64,000 nucleotides of DNA from Micrasema longulum (taxonomy: Eukaryota > Arthropoda > Insecta > Trichoptera > Brachycentridae), in assembly GCA_022494885.1 (NCBI GenBank), contig JAGVSM010001290.1, positions 46,088-110,087 on the forward strand. Direction: 5' to 3'. Below the pieces are notes generated by a model that made no database searches, had not been told where the DNA came from, and saw nothing but the letters and a program-made list of their open reading frames with translations. The position numbers were made by a program, and so were the translations under genes. Position 1 is the stretch's first letter, and every line of letters starts with the position of its first letter. Shown in pieces: positions 1-10,755 of the stretch.

Positions 1-233
1 TTGTTTTTTTACATTTATTCTTAAATTCTTTAAACTTTCTACTGAATATGTTGTATAATTTTTAGGTTAATTTTTTTTTATAAATATTGTATAATTTTTG
101 GGTTTAGTTTTTTTAACAAATCTTGGGTAAAAGAAAATTGATGTTTTTTAAAAAAAAATACTAAGCCAAATATGTCAGTATTATATTTTTTTGTAAAAGG
201 CAGATTTGCCGTTTATGTTAATAAAATAAAATA
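1..233 (+). mobile_element. LINE 3' end (untranslated tail)
   Basis: AT-rich sequence ending in a short stem-like motif (GTAAAAGGCAGATTTGCCGT, about 196-215) followed by AATAAAATAAAATAAA. The same arrangement, GTAAAAGGCA...TGCCGTTTA plus an AAAT-type tail, occurs on the minus strand near 61340-61450. This is how many insect non-LTR elements end. No coding part lies inside the window, so the family is unassigned. Confidence 0.4.
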
Positions 234-440
234 AATACATAATGTACAATAAGAAAAGAGTTTATAAAATTGTATGTGTGTGACGCGACGTTTGTATTTA
301 TGTATGTGTACGAGTATACGAATGTGAGTGAATGAATGTGTGAGGGTGCGTATGTGTCGGTGCGTAAATAAAAAAAGTCATTTAAAACGTGCATTATAGG
401 AGAGAACTAGGTAAGAGGTTTGACCATAATAAACAAAAAA
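234..440 (-). repeat. LINE 3'-UTR fragment, copy of 41715-41880
   Basis: Read on the minus strand this matches the stretch near 41715-41880, including the CACCCTC/CATTCATTC-rich segment and the ACGTCACAC motif. At 41 kb that stretch lies in the 3' UTR of a LINE whose last codons are visible, so this copy is most simply a truncated piece of the same family. Confidence 0.5.
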
Positions 441-2444
441 TAAAAATAAATAGTCTGTACCTACTTTCAAAACTATTTTTTTATTATTATTATTATTTAT
501 TACTTTTTTATAATATAACTTCTTCTTTAATGTAAGTATACAGAAACTCTAGCTATAAAGAAATCACATAAATATAATCACAAAAACACTATACTATAGT
601 CAACAAATCACAAAATCAGTCTAGCTTTTATTTTTTATGTTAGACAATGGCAATACAATAACTAATTATTTGAATGGACAACAATCAAATATCTCTACTT
701 ATGCTAATTTTCCATCCGAGTACAGCCGATCGTAATCCGAAAACTCCCGACCGTAGGTTTCGGCTGGGATAAATCTTCGTCCAATTTTCGGCCGAAATCG
801 AAACCGATTCCGAAACTTCGGTCGGTCCTTCACACTATAGACATCTATGATGTTGAAATTGAAGGTTCGTGAAGTGAATTTTCGAACTAAACTTTTGGTT
901 TGATGCTTGGATAATGTTTTGAAACTGAATTGATAGATGACTCTACTGTGATCATTTTATCAACTACATTTGTATCGCATGTGTATTTCTTAAGCGAAGC
1001 AAATAAAAAAATCAGTGTTTTCGAGTTATCGCTATGTAGGAGATTTGAAAATATTACTGTATGATCTATTAAAAAGGTAGTAACTTAGCTTCAAAAATCA
1101 ACGGACAAATGGCGTCTGTGGCACTTTTGTTGTTTCGCCTCACTTCAACTAACTGTGGTGGTGTTCAACACTTTATTATTTTGAGTCATGTCACTTATGG
1201 GTGAAACGTTAAACTTTTTTGTGTGGCATTTAGAGATGACATTTTTGTTGATAGTATTCATAACAACAGAGTTTTATTATGGGTTGTATTAGACGATCAA
1301 GGTTAGGTAAGAAATGTTTGTTATTATTTCAAATGTCACTTTCGAAATTAAAAACAGGATATCTGAGGCTCAAGTATAATATAAAAAAATGTTTAACCAT
1401 GGTTTCTTAGCATCAGTTTTATTGGAAAATCTTTTTTGATTTTTTTTGATTTTGATTTTTTATTTTTAAATCATAAAACACAAAGTATTTTACTAGTATA
1501 ATACGTTGGATTACATTCCCAGGAGTTACAACAATTCAATTCGGGACTTAAATAATATTAGCATTTAGAAAATAACACATATTGAGAACAACAAAGAAAC
1601 AATCAAGTTTGGCAACTTTATAACGAAATATACAACAACAATATATACGCCTAAAACCTTTTCTTTCACAAGTAGAATAAATATACATAAAAAACGCTTT
1701 TAAGAATAAAAAAAGTAGTGAATCCACTAAGATAGATAAGGTCATTATCATCACATGCCATGCAGATGATGCTGCCATAGTGATGATGAGAACATATCCA
1801 TCTCAGTTAGTAAACATCTGGATGCCTAAGAAATGTCGTATAGTACAATATTTTGGTAATGTAAATATTTTTTATCATGCTCGTAAACAGTTTTTAGCAT
1901 CAAAAGTCTTTATTTTATTTTGTCACTTTAGAAATACACGTGTGATATGAGACGTACACTATTATTGTTCTTGTTCTATGCAAGCTCCTGGCGTCACTGC
2001 GACCTGTGAAGATCTATTGCGACGGGTCCCCGTGAAAAGTTCGCGCCTTCCAAGACCAGGTCCATAAAGAGCCTGGCTACTGTGTGGCAGGCGAGAGCTT
2101 ACACACAAGCCCAAATCCGTAAAGTATTGGGCTATTAAGTAAGAGGCGAACTCTTTACACCCTCAGGTTTAACCAATCGTCCCCCGAGGAAGAGGCTCCT
2201 TTAGCGATGTAAAGCATCACATTCACATAGAATGTGTGTAGGTGTTTTGTCATCTGCACTGCAAAACCTACATCTAGAAGTTTCGGAAAGGTTCATTCTA
2301 GCGAGGTGTTTGTTCAATTTGCAGTGCCCGAGACGTACATTAACTGTTTTATATGTGTGTATACTTCTTACCTTACTGAAGGTAATTCCATAATAATTAT
2401 TTGTGCCATGATGTCATGTAGTCAAAATTTTAATTACTTCTTCT
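441..2444. other. Unassigned AT-rich DNA with two GC-richer patches
   Basis: No convincing gene. At 715-835 there is a patch with repeated TTCGG/CCGAA words, which looks like a decayed inverted-repeat element. At 1975-2230 a GC-richer segment has no long open frame and no second copy that I could find in the window. The rest is AT-rich and shows no clear structure. Confidence 0.5.
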
Positions 2445-2875
2445 TGCGGTGCCTTGTCAGGTCCCCCCGACGTTGGCGATCACTACAGCGAAAGGATCTC
2501 TGTCCTGCGCTACTTTAATATTCCGCAGCCAGGAAAACCAGTAATCCAATAATCCAGTACTCGTTACTAATAGCGATACTCGGGTAAAAATGACCAGAGT
2601 GGTTTTCCATTGCGTCATCTGGTAGATTTTTATGCCGGGGTTGCTTTTTCCTTAGCTGGTTGGTTTTGGTTTTGAGGCGCCAGAAATTCGCCTTTCATCC
2701 TTTCGTTATATGCTGTATCACACCGTTATGAGTGTGATCCATCGTCCAGGGTTCGCGACGTGGACGCTAACGAGTTGGACTAGTCAGTATTGTTGCCGGT
2801 GGAATGCAACTGGGCGTTCGCAGTATTTTATAGAATCACACCCTCTAGCAAGATGTGACTCACTAGGACCCTTGG
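2445..2875 (+). repeat. RepE interspersed repeat, copy 1
   Basis: A GC-richer block of about 430 bp that begins near CTTGCGGTGCCTTGTC and ends near GATGTGACTCACTAGGACCC. It matches 9440-9855 along its length with many substitutions and small indels. Shared landmarks are GTTGGCGATCACTACAGCGA, TGACCAGAGTGG, GGCGCCAGAAA and ACACCGTTATGAGTGTGATC. No conserved protein frame is visible in the two copies together. Class unknown. Confidence 0.6.
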
Positions 2876-3186
2876 TAAGTTTTGTTATTTTGAAATTACT
2901 TCGCGCGTGACGTCTCAAGTTCTCTTTCCATTTTCTTAATGAGTTCTGCTTATTCGCCAGTCGACTTAGCGTAAACCGGAAATCTATCACAACTCTCTTA
3001 TCCTTGGTTGATTTAAAAGAACTAGTGACGTCATGTAAAGTAGTTCGATTTTATGAAAATCATTTTTATTGTTTTTTTCATACTTTTCCAAAAAACTTCG
3101 CCGTACAAATAATGCTCTAATTTTTACCGCGCTTAAGAATCCATTTTTTATATCCCATTTCCCGTAGGGCTGAACTTCCACTTTAA
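2876..3186 (+). mobile_element. RepC MITE, copy 1 (left end missing)
   Basis: Member of a non-autonomous DNA-transposon-like family with five copies here (2876, 6752, 12238, 15649 and 23930). The right end reads GGGCTGAACTTCC, matching the terminal inverted repeat CTGAACTTCCTCATT of the 15.6-kb copy. A perfect TGACGTCA palindrome is at 3026-3033. It abuts RepE copy 1 directly, so its left end is lost or was overwritten. Confidence 0.6.
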
Positions 3187-3624
3187 AACAATGGAAGAAA
3201 GATTATGGCTACACTAATTATGCCGAATATGCTAAATTTATGTCAATTGGTAACTTTTTATGGAAGTCTTTCCGTAATATGTAAATTTTCTTTAAAAATC
3301 GTTATGGCATCTATTATTCCCAGGGAAACGATTTTTAATGTACAGTCTATTCAAATATTCAATAACCTTCGCTTTAAAAGTAGACGTCACCATACACTTT
3401 TATATAAATCATTCAAAAGTCCGTGCGCACACAAGTAAAAATTGTATGTTTATTTGGTTCACCGACAGGCACTAACACATTAAACCAGGCTTATTAAATA
3501 TTCGAACGCACTGTACATATGTTTATTTTAAAAGTTTCACTATCGATTATTAATCGCACAAAACCTTTAGTGAGCTTTTCTACAAGCATTTGGACAAACC
3601 CATAATTTGTATTAAGAAAAATAT
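3187..3624. other. Unassigned AT-rich stretch
   Basis: No gene, hairpin or second copy was recognised. The short open frames here look like chance. Confidence 0.4.
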
Positions 3625-4425
3625 TGGGTAAACAAACAGTATGTACAAAATATATTGTCATTTTTTTTGTAAATTAGTGTAGGACACCAATGCACACACC
3701 GAAAAAAATGTTTACACTTAAAACAAGAAATGAAAAAGGTGTATGTAACAATAAAATTAATTTAATATCTGCTTCTCTCAATATTTATTATACCCGTATG
3801 CAGAGACAAACCTTAAGGTGAGGAAAGTACATTCTGTTGTCTTCACCTTCGGGTTATTCTCTGCATTTGAAATTAGAATGTACTTTCATCACCTTAAGTT
3901 TTGTCTCTGCATACGGGCATTAGACTTTTGACTTAAATGTACATTCATTGTCATGAATAAAATTTTTAAGCCTCGGTTGATCGATAGTTATATTGCTCGC
4001 AAGTATTGTAAATTGTTTGAAATAGTTCGTTGACGCGTTGTCTGTGTAAAACAGAAGATTTTGTCTCGTCGGTCTAGATGGCACACGGAATAAAAGTCTT
4101 TCAAGTAGATTACGGGAACTAATTTTATTGTTTATTGATGTGTACAAAAATAGCTGGTCTAACATTATTCTTAGATTTTGAAGAGAGTTTATTCTATGGT
4201 ACTACATACTTTCAGCAAAGTTAGAGAAATAAAGGTTTAATTAGTAGACGACATGGTCAAAGATTTTTTGTTGGACCCTTTCTAGTCTATTAATACATTA
4301 TAGTAAGGTGACCAAATAGGAGTACAGTACTCTAGCTGGGGACGAACAAATGTATTGAAAAGTTTTTCATATGTCTCTGCTTGTTTAAGTGGTTTCGATA
4401 CCCGCATGATAAGTCCGACCATTTA
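3625..4425 (-). pseudogene. Non-LTR retrotransposon ORF2 C-terminus plus 3' UTR (5'-truncated)
   Basis: On the minus strand, 4420-3920 reads as the end of a LINE reverse-transcriptase protein. It has a FVRPQLEYCTPIWSP-like segment, then RVQQKIF, then a short open frame at 4165-3920 containing RVPSRPTRQNL. This order is typical of the region after the polymerase domain in jockey/CR1-type elements. Stop codons and shifts break the frame upstream of 4165. The 3' UTR (3920-3625) matches 17180-17475, which ends in an AATAAAATAAATAAATAAA tail. A hairpin MITE has inserted in this UTR at 3793-3917. Confidence 0.7.
3793..3917. mobile_element. Small foldback MITE
   Basis: Inverted arms 3793-3835 and 3875-3917 both carry CCCGTATGCAGAGACAAA and AGTACATTCT at corresponding places, around a loop of about 39 bp. 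Short TA/ATTA-rich words flank it, so a TTA- or TA-type target duplication is possible. The loop holds partial echoes of the arms (CACCTT, CTCTGCA). It lies in the 3' UTR of the minus-strand LINE fragment. Confidence 0.65.
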
Positions 4426-4449
4426 ATATGTTTTTTCATATAATTATCA

Positions 4450-6190
4450 ATAATAATCGTTGTCATTATATTGCCTTTTACCTGATCTATTATTACTCAT
4501 ATCATTAATTTTTCCCTCACATCTGGTTACTTTCCAACCCAATGGAAATCGGCTTATGTTATTCCACTTCCTAAAAATGGCTCCCCGGCATCCAAAAAAG
4601 ATTATAGACCCATCTCCATTTTGCCTATCTTTTCCAAAGTTATTGAACGAATAGCTTACAAACAAATTAACTGTTATCTGACACTCCATAATCAACTTGA
4701 TCCTCTGCAATCTGGTTTTCAGGCTGGACACAGCACTACTACCGTCTTAGTTAAAAAAACTGACGACATTAAACAAGCAATGAAAGATAAACGTCTAACG
4801 CTTTTGGTCCTACTTGATTTTAGTAGTGCTTTTAACTCTGTTGATTTTGACCTGCTTCTCGCTAGACTTAAGTCTTTAAATCTATCTTCATCCGCGATAA
4901 ATTGGTTTTTAACGTATTAACGTGACCGTCATCAATGCGTTAAAATGGCAGATGTCTTTTCAGATTGGATTGATCTTACCGCCGGTGTGCCACAAGGGTG
5001 GATACTTTCTCCACTTTTATTTTCCCTTTTTATCAATCCAATAACAAAAAAACCTCCCCTGTTCGTACTATTTATATGCCGATGATTTGCAGTTGTATAT
5101 TCATTTCGAGCCCGTCGACATTGTTGAAACACATAGAGTAATGTCACTTGCACTCGACCTTATCTCTTCATGGACAAAAAAACATGGAATTCTCATAAAT
5201 CCAACAAAAACCCATATTGTACTTGTTGGTAGTAAACAAATGTATTCAAAAGTGAATTTTTCCACACTTCCTCTTTTCAAAATAGATGGTACAGAAATTC
5301 CATTCATGACTTCAGTCAAAAACTTAAGTATTATCATTCATAAGCATTGAGGGTGGCACGACCAGGTTAACGAAGTTAGTCGTAAAATTTATAGCAATTC
5401 CCACTCACTTAAAAGATTACAGAATTTCTTGCCAATTGATGTTAAGCAAACATTAGTCCAGAGCTTACTTCTTCCACTTCTTGACTACGCGGATGTATGT
5501 TATCCAGATGCTAACTTTGAATTGCTTGATAAGTTAGAACGATTGTAGAATATTTGTATTTGTTATATCTTTAATCTTCGCAAATTTGAACACATAACCG
5601 AGTATCGCACGCCACTACTCCACGGCTCAGTATCAGGCATAGAAGAAACATTCACATTCTATCACTTCTTCACAATATTTCAAATAATCCCACTTCGCCT
5701 GTTTATCTGAGAGAGCTCATCCAACATCTTTCACAACACGGACTATCTCTTCGTTCTAGTAACGAGAGAACCCTTTTAATACCCTGTCATCGCTTAATTT
5801 TTTTGCCTCATCTTTCACAGTAGTAGCCGCTCGATTGTGGAATAATCTACCCACTAATGTTAGAGACGCCCCTTCTATATTTACATTTAAGTCAAGATTG
5901 GAATGTCACTATCTAAATATTTAAATCGTTCCTTTATCCTTCTTCTTTCCTTCCCATCCCCTCCCCACTCTTCATAGTATTGTGTTATTTTTTCTTTATA
6001 TATATTTATTTTTGTTAATCTTTGCTTTTAATTTTTGTATAAAATTGTAAGATTTAATATGTTCATGTATTTATAATTTTCTCAAACTGAACGGTTTAGG
6101 TAGGTAGGAAGAAATTGTCTTAAGGCAATATGCTCGCCCTTATATGTATATTTATTGTATATGTATATAAAGTGTCAAATAAATAAATAA
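4450..6190 (+). pseudogene. Jockey/CR1-type LINE, 5'-truncated reverse transcriptase with tail
   Basis: Reverse transcriptase of a non-LTR retrotransposon, which would copy its own RNA at the insertion site. Visible in order: SGYFPTQWKSAYVIPLPK and DYRPIS (about 4515-4620), QSGFQAGHSTT, LLDFSSAFNSVD (first catalytic region, about 4810-4840), GVPQG followed by W instead of the usual S, the YADD catalytic motif at 5075-5086, and C-terminal blocks up to about 5900. Breaks include an in-frame TAA at 4918-4920, a shift between about 5045 and 5070, and a stop near 5348. The endonuclease domain and ORF1 are missing. The 3' end is an AAATAAATAAATAAATTA tail near 6178-6195. A copy of the same 3' end lies on the minus strand at 35805-35865. 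Confidence 0.85.
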
Positions 6191-6751
6191 ATTATAAGTA
6201 TCAATAATAATCGTTATTTTCAACTGAAAATCATGTAAAAATATTCCATTCTGTAGTACATAATATAAATGTAATTGTGTAATTTTGGATAAAACATTCA
6301 AGTGTTCTTTATTGACGAAGTTCGGAAAATTTTGTTTGTGACTTATTACAGAATTGGTACGGAAAGTTCGAGTCCACTTTACCGACAAACATCGCTAAAT
6401 CCTAACCGTCATATCGTAACAGAAGGCCTGTTTGTTTCAACTCTCCCCACCGTGATAAAGCGCCTTGTGCAATCGAACGACCGTTTGGATGTTGGTAAAA
6501 AGGGAACGGAAACATTAAATTCGCCCCTATTACACAGAACACGCAGTCACAATTTGAATTGCGAATTTGGAAAGAAAATTTCAATTTACGAATGAAAGAA
6601 AGTTCTCGCCTAATTTACCAGACTGAATAAGAAAATCGAGAAAAGAAGACGACAGCTAGGCACCCATACATAAACATCATCAAATATTATCTACTTAACC
6701 CTTAATCAATAGTTGTTTTTAATTATTTAAAAAAATATGTAAAACATTAAC
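6191..6751. other. Unassigned stretch
   Basis: AT-rich. A 97-codon open frame at 6302-6595 (plus) overlaps a 60-codon frame on the other strand, and neither resembles a known family. No repeats were seen. Confidence 0.4.
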
Positions 6752-7082
6752 GGGGAAGTTCAGTGGTTTAAAAAAAATGTAATAGTCTGTCAGATTACGC
6801 ATTTAAAAAAAAAACATATTTGCGATTTTTTTAAGTTTCGTAATTTTTTTCCGCACGAGACGTCATTTGTTCTCTTCGGTGAGTTGTCCTGATTGATGAG
6901 GAAATCTATCACAACACATTATTATTGGTCGATTGGAAAGAACTTGTGACGTCATTAAACTAAATAATTTTCATTGATTTTTCCCACATTTCAGAGAAAC
7001 TTCGCTGCAAACTTAATTGCTCTATTTTTTTCCGCGTGTAAAAAACAATTTTTTGTATCCATTTTCCCGTGGCACTGAACTT
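6752..7082 (+). mobile_element. RepC MITE, copy 2
   Basis: Starts GGGGAAGTTCAGTGG and ends GGCACTGAACTTT, the two terminal inverted-repeat edges of the family. Inside are the conserved segment around GAGACGTCATTTG, a perfect TGACGTCA at 6947-6954 and the right-hand block with GAGAAACTTCGCTGC. No open frame. Confidence 0.7.
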
Positions 7083-8199
7083 TGTCAGTATTCATTTTTA
7101 TCCACACCTAACGCCGCACTAACCTAACCACATTTATTTCTTTGATCTTGACGGTTTTTCGTGTTTATAATAATTTTTATTATTTATCTGTACATACACC
7201 CAATGGGCGATATTCATTACATGACGAAGACATTTGATATACTACAACTATAACTACTAGAGCCGTTCACAATCAATAGAAAGGGTACAAAATAATTTGT
7301 TTTGAAATTTGTTAAATTCAAAATTAATTCATCAAGAGATCATTTGCATTATAATCAATAGCTTTTTTACTAACTTTATTAAAGCTTAGTGACAGGAGAA
7401 AACTCTTAAATAAAATCTTAAATAATATTTTAGGCCATCCCTTGTTATTTGCAAATTAAATTTTTTTAAGCTCCAAACAGAAACAAGAGAAAAAGGGGAA
7501 ACATTGAGAAAGGAATATGCAAGTCAAGGCATTTTAATTATTTATTTTATTGGGAGAACAACCTCCAACCAGAAATACCAGAAACCATCAACTACATATT
7601 TTATTGTCATTACAGCCGGATAGTATGTGGATTCAATACTCCTATACATCAAATACAAAATCTGGCAATGATTTTGCGACCATATCGATATCTGGGGTGC
7701 TATTCTGAATCATTTTCGCGGCAGGAGAAAACAGTTTTTCTCTTGTATTTTGTATGTAAATACACGAGATAATACGGCCGCGAAAGCGTTTGGATTACCA
7801 GTCCTGGAATATGTCAATTTTGAATTATATTACACGTAACAATTATTTTTTTAAAAAAATCCATACGGCTATTGGCCCTCAACCGAGGTTTGAAGCTTAT
7901 CACTGTCTGGACATTTTGTTAATTATCTATTTTGATAAAATTATATTTTGTTAGTAAAGACATAACTTAATCATATTCTAAATTCAAACACGTTTTAAAA
8001 CTACTGAAATGCAAAAAGTTTACACTCCGTGGAACTGATTCCGTTGAGCGCCTGGTTAGCCATATTAGTATTGACAAAAAAAATGGCTCATTAAAACAAT
8101 TTATTACAAAACAAAGTGCAACTAACGCTTTTAGATGCTTATTTCATATGGTTAAATGCACATTATACAATTTATTTGGACTGACTTTCTTACTCAAAT
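7083..8199. other. Unassigned AT-rich DNA
   Basis: No gene recognised. A short inverted pair (TTTCGCGGC...GCCGCGAAA, about 7708-7786) is the only structure I noticed. Confidence 0.4.
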
Positions 8200-8330
8200 A
8201 CAAAATGACAGCCGGTTTACCGCAAAAAATCGACTTTTTCAAAAACTTCAAGTTCTGGCTGAATATTTTTTTTGGTATTTTTTGCATTCCGAGTAATCCA
8301 AAAAGCAACCTTTAAGACCCCTTCCATTTA
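8200..8330. repeat. Short dispersed repeat shared with 63065-63190
   Basis: The words GACTTTTTCAAAAACTTCAAG and ATTCCGAGTA(A/T)TCCAAAA occur here and again at 63065-63190 with similar spacing. Class unknown. Confidence 0.45.
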
Positions 8331-8459
8331 AAAATTCGTTTAAAAAATATCGGCCCACCCTAATGTACACTGTATTTAAATTTATATAATATATATATTT
8401 TTTAAATATTTTTTTTAAAGATAGAGTAAATATAATTAGTCTGAAACCATTGAAACGTT

Positions 8460-9175
8460 ATTTATAAACAATCATTCTTAAATTTTTTATTGGTTCAACA
8501 TATTTATTCAGTTGCACATATAAAATAAGGACTACTGACATTACAACAATAACCGTACAAATAAGAATTTCTAATTAGTCAAGTTTATGGCCTTTAGGTG
8601 CAATATGAAAATTTGAATTATCAAATTTTGCCAATCATTTAATAGAAAATAAACATTCCTTTGAATTAAAAAATAATGTAAAAATAATTCATATTGCACC
8701 CAAAGGCCATAAACTTGACAAATTAGAAATTCTCGAAATTAATATATTAAAAAATAAACCCGACGTAGAATTACTTAATGAACAGATAACAAATGTGCAT
8801 TCTCCATTACTTTACCCATTGCAATATAATTTTACTAATGTATTTTTACCCTTTGTTTTTCAGAAATCATTATTTACAAAACCACACTCACGAAGGATGG
8901 GACGCTAAAAATAAAATAAAATACTTAAACTCATTAAAATAGCATTATATCAACTCATTAGTTAACCCAAAGAATTTTTTTTGATAATGATTCTTAAGAT
9001 AAAAATAACTTTATTTAATTTACTTACATATAACTTTGAATTATCTATCCTTACCTCTGCCTTGTATAAATACATTTAACTCTTTAATAAAGATACCAGT
9101 CTCGAAGATGTCGCGAAAGCGATGAAACCGGTCACTGGATATTCCAAATTTGTGGATTAAAGTATCACTCATGTT
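8460..9175 (+). pseudogene. Penelope-like element C-terminus and 3' region
   Basis: A plus-strand frame without ATG, open from about 8609 to its TAA at 8906-8908, reads NHLIENKHSF, then IIHIAPKGHKLDKLEILEI, then LLNEQI. This resembles the extreme C-terminus of Penelope-like retroelement proteins, after the GIY-YIG endonuclease region. Only about 100 codons survive. The left side is an inverted partial copy of the same sequence (arms about 8565-8609 and 8687-8731), a rearrangement often seen at 5' ends of such elements. The downstream 3' region (8935-9175) has a second copy on the minus strand at about 33030-33330 and includes the hammerhead-like motif annotated separately. Confidence 0.6.
9096..9138 (+). 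ncRNA. Hammerhead-ribozyme-like motif in Penelope-like 3' region
   Basis: A 43-nt fold. Stem I is CCAGT (9096-9100) with ACTGG (9134-9138). The first core strand is CTCGAAGA. Stem II is GTCGC-GAAA-GCGAT. The second core strand GAAA (9124-9127) is followed by the self-complementary ACCGGT and then C at the expected cleavage point, just before stem I closes. Hammerhead cores read CUGANGA, so this copy has one extra C. A tiny self-complementary stem III is described for hammerheads in Penelope-like elements, where dimers may be the active form. The 43 nt are identical at 33092-33134. Activity is not shown by sequence. Confidence 0.55.
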
Positions 9176-9439
9176 TTATTTATATAATAAATCAAAATAA
9201 GATAAACCAAAAAATAAACTTAATATTTATCATTAATATTTAAAGCATTAATTTTGTGTTCAAACATTTCACTGAATACGACAAACTGACTTTTCTTTAT
9301 CTACGGGTTTCAAAACCTACCCGTCTCTTCTTCAGAACACCATTTAAACCAACATGCAAAACCCACTATACACCTTCACCATAGTTGTAGCACAAAATTA
9401 TAAAACCATCCCCACATAACGGACTATATTGAAAGGTTG
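9176..9439. other. Unassigned AT-rich spacer
   Basis: No feature recognised between the Penelope-like tail and RepE copy 2. Confidence 0.4.
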
Positions 9440-9855
9440 TTTGTTTGCTTCTTGCGGTGCTTTATCTAGTCCTCCCGGTGTTGGCGATCACTACAGCGAA
9501 AGCATTTCTGTCCTGCGCTACTCCGAGGCCAGAACAACTGCTTTTTGTATGTATTCGCCATAGCGATTCCCGGGAAAAGATGACCAGAGTGGTTTCCCGT
9601 TCCTCCTCTAGTGGATTTCTCTGTCGGGGTTACCTTCCCTTGGCTGGTTGGTTCTGGTTTTCAGGCGCCAGAAAATCGCCTTTCATCCTCTCGTTATCTG
9701 CTGTGATCACACCGTTATGAGTGTGATCCCATTGCCCTGGGTTGGACGCTAACGAGCCGGACTAGTCAGTAGTGTTACCGGTAAAATACAACTGGGCATT
9801 CGCAGCATTTAATAGAATCACACCCTCCAGCAAGATGTGACGCACTGCGACCCTA
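9440..9855 (+). repeat. RepE interspersed repeat, copy 2
   Basis: Second copy of the block at 2445-2875, same orientation, with several indels. It shares CTTGCGGTGC, GTTGGCGATCACTACAGCGA, GGCGCCAGAAAATCGCCTTT and the end GCAAGATGTGACGCACT. The 91-codon open frame over it is not conserved in copy 1. Confidence 0.6.
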
Positions 9856-9889
9856 CTGATGGTTTAAACCCCTGATTATTGATTAAAGG

Positions 9890-10070
9890 AACATATTTTT
9901 TTAAAGCTTCGTAATGTTTGAAAGGAATCTGGAAGTCGTTTGCATTTATGTAAATCTCTTCTCAAAAATAATTTCCCTGTCTGTTGAAATAAATTCAAAA
10001 CGAAACAAGTCCCCAGGGAGGAAATCTAGCCTGTCTGCAAATATTTGGACTTACTCAAAACGTTGTTAAC
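9890..10070 (-). repeat. RepR unit fragment
   Basis: Contains the diagnostic end of the RepR unit in minus orientation: a CTGTTGAAATAAATTC-like word, CCAGGGAGGAAATC, then GTCTGCAAATATTTGGAC and ACTCAAAACGTTGTTAAC. Only the terminal half of a unit is present. Confidence 0.6.
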
Positions 10071-10227
10071 GTAATTATTTTTTTGCATTATCAAATGAAT
10101 AGCACGTGTGAATGGGTCAAGGGAAGTTAATGCGAGTAATTTAGGATTTACATATATAAGAGATTACGGTTTATAAAAATTGTGTTTATTATAAAGATTA
10201 TTGTATTTTGACATGATAAAATCATGT

Positions 10228-10455
10228 CTTTATATTCTAGCAGATGCCATACGGTTGGCTTGGCCATATGCTGCGGATGCCTCCTGAGAGCCTTAACCAC
10301 GCTTGCCCAATTTACAAGGCATCAGGTTTTCTACGTCTTGGACGTCTACTGCCGACTGTTCGTCGGGAACCTGACTTGGGAGGACGCACAGGAGCTGGCA
10401 GCCTCTAGAAGTGCATGGAAGCTATTTGTGGACACCATATGCTCCAATTAGAGAG
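10228..10455 (+). pseudogene. RTE-like LINE ORF2 C-terminal fragment
   Basis: Frames on the plus strand read GWLGHMLRMPPESLNHACPI and, after a shift, LTWEDAQELAASRSAWKL, matching the order (WLGHVLRM..., then a Trp/Asp-rich tail) at the end of RTE/BovB-like LINE proteins. A related fragment is at 38530-38930. The fragment starts abruptly and is frameshifted. Confidence 0.6.
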
Positions 10456-10755
10456 CAAACATGCAATAATTATGATATTCCGGCTAACATTTTGATACCT
10501 AATAGGGGTTAGAATAAGTTGTAGCTATTTCCCGACAGGTGGTGTTATTAAGATAACTAGCAATACTTCAACCAACTTCATCGCAAAGTTTCACCAGTAA
10601 ACTTGTAATGACAGTATATGTTTTATTATTATAATTGCAAGTGATTTGTACTTTGCTTTTGTTTTATCAAATATTGATAAATATATCTTGAAATTGTATT
10701 CAGTAGACTTTAACTTTCTTCCAGAGAAGATAGAAAAAAAAAATTGCGGTAAAAT

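Noticed and set aside
6302..6595. 97-codon plus-strand frame
   Set aside because: No recognisable motif and an equally long frame on the opposite strand; probably chance.
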